A stretch of 64,000 nt of DNA from JBDLRH01 sp039800165. GTDB lineage: Bacteria > Pseudomonadota > Gammaproteobacteria > Burkholderiales > Burkholderiaceae_C. Location: assembly GCA_039800165.1 (NCBI GenBank), contig JBDLRH010000004.1, positions 3,346-67,345 of the forward strand, in the 5' to 3' direction. The translations under genes and the position numbers were made by a program. Under the pieces are notes generated by a model. It was given only the letters and a program-made list of their open reading frames with translations. It was not told where the DNA came from and did not search any database. Below, piece by piece: positions 60,610-64,000 of the stretch; within the stretch, counting starts at the first letter, position 1, and the number at the start of each line of letters is the position of its first letter.

Positions 60610-61674
60610 ATGAAGAGCTATCGCATTGCCACCATTCCGGGCGACGGCATCGGCAAGGAGGTCATCCCTGCCGGCCGCACCGTGCTGGAGTCGCTGGCCC
60701 GCGCCGTGGGCGGCATCCAGTTTGATTTCACCGACTTTGGCTGGGGCGGCGACTGGTACCGCGCGCACGGCGAAATGATGCCCGCCGACGGGCTGGACGC
60801 GCTGCGCGGCATGGACGCCATCCTGTTCGGATCGGCCGGCGACCCGCACATCCCCGACCACATCACCCTGTGGGGTCTGCGCCTGAAGATCTGCCAGGGC
60901 TTCGACCAGTACGCCAACGTGCGGCCCACCCGCATCCTGCCGGGCATCGACGCCCCGCTCAAGCGCTGCACGCCGAAAGACCTGGACTGGGTGATCGTGC
61001 GCGAGAACTCCGAAGGCGAATACGCCGGTGTCGGTGGCCGTGCACACCAGGGCCATCCGATCGAGGTGGCCACCGATGTGTCGATGATGACCCGCGCCGG
61101 TGTGGAGCGCATCATGCGCTTTGCCTTCCGCCTGGCGCAGGGCCGTGCGCGCAAGCAGCTCACCGTGGTGACCAAGAGCAATGCGCAGCGCCACGCCATG
61201 GTGATGTGGGACCAGATCGCGAACGAAGTGGCGCGCGACTTCCCCGACGTGAAGTGGGACAAGGAGCTGGTCGATGCGATGACCGCGCGCATGGTCAACC
61301 GCCCCGCGAGCATCGACACCGTGGTGGCGACCAACCTGCATGCCGACATCCTGAGCGACCTGGCCGCGGCGCTGGCCGGCAGCCTGGGCATCGCGCCCAC
61401 CGGCAACATCGACCCCGAGCGCCGCTACCCCAGCATGTTCGAGCCGATCCACGGCTCGGCCTTCGACATCATGGGCAAGGGCCTGGCCAACCCGGTGGGC
61501 ACCTTCTGGAGCTGCGTGATGCTGCTCGAACACCTGGGCGAGGCGGCCGCAGCACAACGCCTGATGCGCGCGATCGAAAGCGTGACCGCCAACACCGCGC
61601 TGCACACCCGCGACCTCGGCGGCAAGGCCACCACGCAGCAGGTCACCGATGCCGTCTGCGCGGCGGTGCGCTGA
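60610..61674 (+). CDS. Tartrate/D-malate dehydrogenase-like (TtuC)
   Basis: A 354-aa member of the isocitrate/isopropylmalate dehydrogenase family. IPGDGIGKEVIPAG at the N-terminus binds NAD, RENSEGEYAGVGGR is the substrate loop, and MFEPIHGSAFDIMGKGLANPVG follows. Overall similarity is to tartrate dehydrogenase/D-malate decarboxylase rather than leucine-pathway LeuB. It precedes a Bug receptor, suggesting uptake and oxidation of a hydroxy-dicarboxylate. Confidence 0.9.
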   Translation: MKSYRIATIPGDGIGKEVIPAGRTVLESLARAVGGIQFDFTDFGWGGDWYRAHGEMMPADGLDALRGMDAILFGSAGDPHIPDHITLWGLRLKICQGFDQYANVRPTRILPGIDAPLKRCTPKDLDWVIVRENSEGEYAGVGGRAHQGHPIEVATDVSMMTRAGVERIMRFAFRLAQGRARKQLTVVTKSNAQRHAMVMWDQIANEVARDFPDVKWDKELVDAMTARMVNRPASIDTVVATNLHADILSDLAAALAGSLGIAPTGNIDPERRYPSMFEPIHGSAFDIMGKGLANPVGTFWSCVMLLEHLGEAAAAQRLMRAIESVTANTALHTRDLGGKATTQQVTDAVCAAVR

Positions 61675-61739
61675 AGCGTGCCCGCCGGCGAGCCCCACAC
61701 CGAATCATCGACCCCACCACAAGCACAAGGAGACAAGCG

Positions 61740-62705
61740 ATGAACACACTGCGACGCATCACCACCCTGGCGTTGGCCTCGCTGGCGCTGCTGGGCGCGG
61801 CCAGTGCGCAAGCGCAAGGCTGCCCCGACAAGAACGTGATGTACTGGCAGGCCTTCCCGCCGGGCGGCGAGTCCGACCTGTCGGCGCGCCACCAGCAGGT
61901 GGTGCTGAAGAAGCGCTGCGCGGCCATCGACACCATCATCCAGTACAAGGCCGGTGCCGGCGGTGCGCTGATGTGGGGCCAGATGAACCAGCTGCCTGGC
62001 GACGGCCTGAACGTGGTGGGCGTGAACCTGCCGCACATCGTGTTCCAGCCGCTCGAAGGCCAGGTGCAGTACAAGACCGCCGACATCACGCCGGTGTTCT
62101 GGTTCCACTACACGCCCGACATCCTGGTGGTGCCCGAAAGCAGCGCGATCAAGTCGTTCGCCGACTTCGTGCGCGCGGCCAAGGCGCAGCCGGGCAAGCT
62201 GGCGCTGGGGGGCTCGGGCCTGAACTCGGCCAACCACGCGGCGCATGAGCGGCTGAACGCCGCCTTCGGCGTGCAGACCAACTACATCCCCTACAAGGGC
62301 ACCGGCGACATGGCCAGTGCGGTGCTGGGCGCGCAGATCGACGGCGCGATGACCTACACCCCGTTTGCGATTGCCAACAAGGCGCGGCTGCGTGCGCTGG
62401 CCGTGGCGATGGACAAGCGCCATCCGCTGCTGCCCGATGTGCCCACCTTCAAGGAACTGGGTGTGGACTGGGTGGACGGCGCGTACCGCGGCATCGGCGT
62501 GCCCAAGGGCACCCCGCCCGAGGCACGCAAGCGCATCTCCGACCTCTGGCGCGCACTGAACAACGATGCCGAGATGAAGGACCTGGCGGCCAAGGCCGGG
62601 TTCGAGCTGCTGAACGTGGGCGTGGAGGAGATGGACGCCTTCATGCGCGAGAAGACCCGCCTGTACACCGAAGGCGCGCAGCGCCTGGGCCTGGGCAAGA
62701 AGTAA
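61740..62705 (+). CDS. Bug/TTT-family substrate-binding protein 2
   Basis: A 321-aa periplasmic receptor. The signal peptide is about 1-26 (ends AQAQ), followed by a Cys-containing mature start GCPDKNVMYWQAFPPGGESDLSARHQQVVL. INYIPYKGTGD-like (NYIPYKGTG) and GAQIDGAMTYTP mark the Bug fold. It is co-directional with the dehydrogenase and the flavin reductase-like gene. Confidence 0.9.
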   Translation: MNTLRRITTLALASLALLGAASAQAQGCPDKNVMYWQAFPPGGESDLSARHQQVVLKKRCAAIDTIIQYKAGAGGALMWGQMNQLPGDGLNVVGVNLPHIVFQPLEGQVQYKTADITPVFWFHYTPDILVVPESSAIKSFADFVRAAKAQPGKLALGGSGLNSANHAAHERLNAAFGVQTNYIPYKGTGDMASAVLGAQIDGAMTYTPFAIANKARLRALAVAMDKRHPLLPDVPTFKELGVDWVDGAYRGIGVPKGTPPEARKRISDLWRALNNDAEMKDLAAKAGFELLNVGVEEMDAFMREKTRLYTEGAQRLGLGKK

Positions 62706-62719
62706 GGAGCAGCACATCC

Positions 62720-63400
62720 ATGTACTACGAACCCGGCGTCACGCCGCACGGCCTGCCGCATGACCCGTTCAAGTCGTGCGTGGTGCCGCGGCCCATCGGC
62801 TGGATCTCCACCGTGGACCGCGAGGGCCGGCACAACCTGGCGCCCTACAGCCAGTTCCAGAACGTCACCTTCGATCCGCCCATCGTCATGTTCTCGGCCA
62901 ACCAGAACAGTGGCGGTGACCGCAAGGACTCGGTGCGCAACGCCGAAGAGACGGGTGAATTCGTCTGGAACATGGCCACCTGGGACCTGCGCGAGGCGGT
63001 CAACGCCTCGGCCGAAGAGTTGCCGCACGGCGTGGACGAGTTCGAGCGCGCCGGCCTGACCAAGCTGCCCTCGCGCAAGGTGCGGCCGCCGCGCGTGGCC
63101 GGCTCGCCGATCCAGTTCGAGTGCACCTACCTCAACACCCTGCGCTTTCCGGGCACGCCGCCCATGGGCACGGTGGACGTGGTGTTCGGTCGCGTGGTGG
63201 CCATCCACATCGATGATGCGGTGATCGACGCCAACGGCCTGGTCGATGTGCTGAAGATTGCGCCGATCGCGCGCATGGGCTACTACGAATACACCCGCGT
63301 GGACAACAAGTTCAGCATGGTGATTCCAGGCAACAACCGGGCGGTGCTGGCGGGCCTGGAAGGCTCGCCCGACAAGGCGCGCGACGCCACCCGCGGATAA
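62720..63400 (+). CDS. Flavin reductase-like (DIM6/NTAB) FMN-binding protein
   Basis: A 226-aa protein of the flavin reductase-like split-barrel family: VVPRPIGWISTVDREGRHNLAPYSQFQNVTFDPPIVMFS is the FMN-binding core. Relatives reduce free flavin for monooxygenases or act as oxidoreductases. It starts 14 bases after the Bug receptor and is followed 7 bases later by the phosphatase gene, so it is part of that operon; a partner monooxygenase is not visible in the window. Confidence 0.9.
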   Translation: MYYEPGVTPHGLPHDPFKSCVVPRPIGWISTVDREGRHNLAPYSQFQNVTFDPPIVMFSANQNSGGDRKDSVRNAEETGEFVWNMATWDLREAVNASAEELPHGVDEFERAGLTKLPSRKVRPPRVAGSPIQFECTYLNTLRFPGTPPMGTVDVVFGRVVAIHIDDAVIDANGLVDVLKIAPIARMGYYEYTRVDNKFSMVIPGNNRAVLAGLEGSPDKARDATRG

Positions 63401-63407
63401 GCACCGG

Positions 63408-64000
63408 ATGAACCTCAAGGGCGCCCCCAACTTCCGCGACATGGGCGGCCTGCGCAATGCGCAGGGCCGTGTGCTGCGCGCCGGGCGGGTGTTCCGCTCC
63501 GACCATCTGGGCGCGCTGACGGCCGACGACATCGCCGCGCTGCAGCGCCACCATGCGCAGTGGCGGGTGCTCGACTTTCGCGGCGTGACCGAGCGCACCA
63601 TGGCGCCGTGCATCATTCCTCAGGCGCGGGTGCATTCGCTGGCCATCGAGCCGACCGTGGTGCAAAAGCTGTCGGACCTGCTGGGCGCCGGCCGCGACGT
63701 CAGCGCCGAGCACACCGCCGAGCTGATGCGCGAGACCTACCGCGCCTTCGTCGAGCACAACACGCCGCGCTTTGCCGAATTCTTTTCGCACCTGCTGCAT
63801 GCAGACGAGGCGCCGCTGGTCTTTCACTGCACCGCCGGCAAGGACCGCACCGGCGTGGCCGCCGCCTTGCTGCTGCACGCGCTGGACGTGCCCGAAGCCA
63901 CCATCTGGCACGACTACCTGCTGACCAACGAGCGTCTGCGCGAGCGCACGCGGCTGGCCAGCACGCTGCCCGAGCCGGTGGCCCATGTGCTGCACCGGGT
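63408..64000 (+). CDS. Tyrosine-protein phosphatase, incomplete at window end
   Basis: The first 197 codons of a Y_phosphatase3-type (dual-specificity/PTP-like) protein, running off the right edge. The start reads MNLKGAPNFRDMGGLR, the family opening, and the P-loop FHCTAGKDRTGVAAALLL (Cys-x5-Arg) is near 142-150. Begins 7 bases after the flavin reductase-like gene with a CCGG-type weak ribosome site. Full length unknown. Confidence 0.9.
   Translation, partial: MNLKGAPNFRDMGGLRNAQGRVLRAGRVFRSDHLGALTADDIAALQRHHAQWRVLDFRGVTERTMAPCIIPQARVHSLAIEPTVVQKLSDLLGAGRDVSAEHTAELMRETYRAFVEHNTPRFAEFFSHLLHADEAPLVFHCTAGKDRTGVAAALLLHALDVPEATIWHDYLLTNERLRERTRLASTLPEPVAHVLHR

Overview
The window is GC-rich DNA from a beta-proteobacterium, most likely of the order Burkholderiales (Rubrivivax/Methylibium/Leptothrix-like or a Comamonadaceae relative). 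This is inferred from gene order (greB, spoT-rpoZ-gmk-yicC, a Ser/Thr kinase with a PP2C phosphatase, rph-rdgB-hemW), the protein sequences, Bug/TTT receptor proteins and codon bias. I see no rRNA, insertion sequence, prophage or CRISPR array. There is one tRNA, tRNA-Ser(UGA).

Layout. 0-10.3 kb is housekeeping: a flagellin, greB, spoT, rpoZ, gmk, yicC, a kinase/phosphatase pair, rph, rdgB and hemW. 10.3-24.2 kb holds the urease genes ureA-x-B-C-(toxin-antitoxin)-E-F-G on the minus strand and the urea ABC importer urtABCDE on the plus strand. A TRIC-type channel and a HAD dehalogenase follow, and then ureD, which is displaced from the urease operon. 22.6-32.1 kb is a long minus-strand run: [2Fe-2S] ferredoxin, flavodoxin-fold oxidoreductase, amidohydrolase, RidA, creatininase-family hydrolase, NMT1-like ABC importer, FAD oxidase, ureD and HAD. 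It faces a Rieske oxygenase across a nucleoside deaminase. 34-37.2 kb is a second NMT1-type ABC importer with a deaminase. 37.5-54 kb is purine catabolism: M20 hydrolase, a UraD-AllC fusion, PuuE allantoinase, a GntR regulator, HIU hydrolase, xanthine dehydrogenase xdhABC, a split TPP enzyme, 5-oxoprolinase pxpABC and, after an infA/RRM interlude, membrane urate oxidase puuD. 54-64 kb holds carboxylate-related genes: two Bug receptors, a maleate-isomerase-like protein, LysR, CBS and PsiE proteins, 8-oxoguanine deaminase, a tartrate dehydrogenase-like enzyme, a flavin reductase-like protein and a tyrosine phosphatase cut by the window edge.

How it fits together. The genes encode guanine, 8-oxoguanine and xanthine -> urate -> HIU -> OHCU -> allantoin -> allantoate -> ureidoglycine, plus urea uptake and urease to release ammonia. 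The most striking observation is regulatory. At nine intergenic places I read sigma-54 (RpoN) -24/-12 promoters of the form GG-N10-GC with 10-12 of 12 consensus bases, most of them 28-43 bp ahead of a start codon. They precede ureA, urtA, both NMT1-type importers, the ferredoxin operon, a deaminase, the Rieske gene, puuD and a CBS gene. NtrC-like sites lie near several of them. A second layer is a GntR-type palindrome (AAAGTGTATACACTTT) repeated at gntR/uraH and, 10 kb away, in the puuD leader. Together these suggest a nitrogen-starvation regulon for scavenging purines and N-heterocycles. The Rieske/ferredoxin/amidohydrolase/RidA/creatininase operon inside it is the best candidate for an undescribed pathway.
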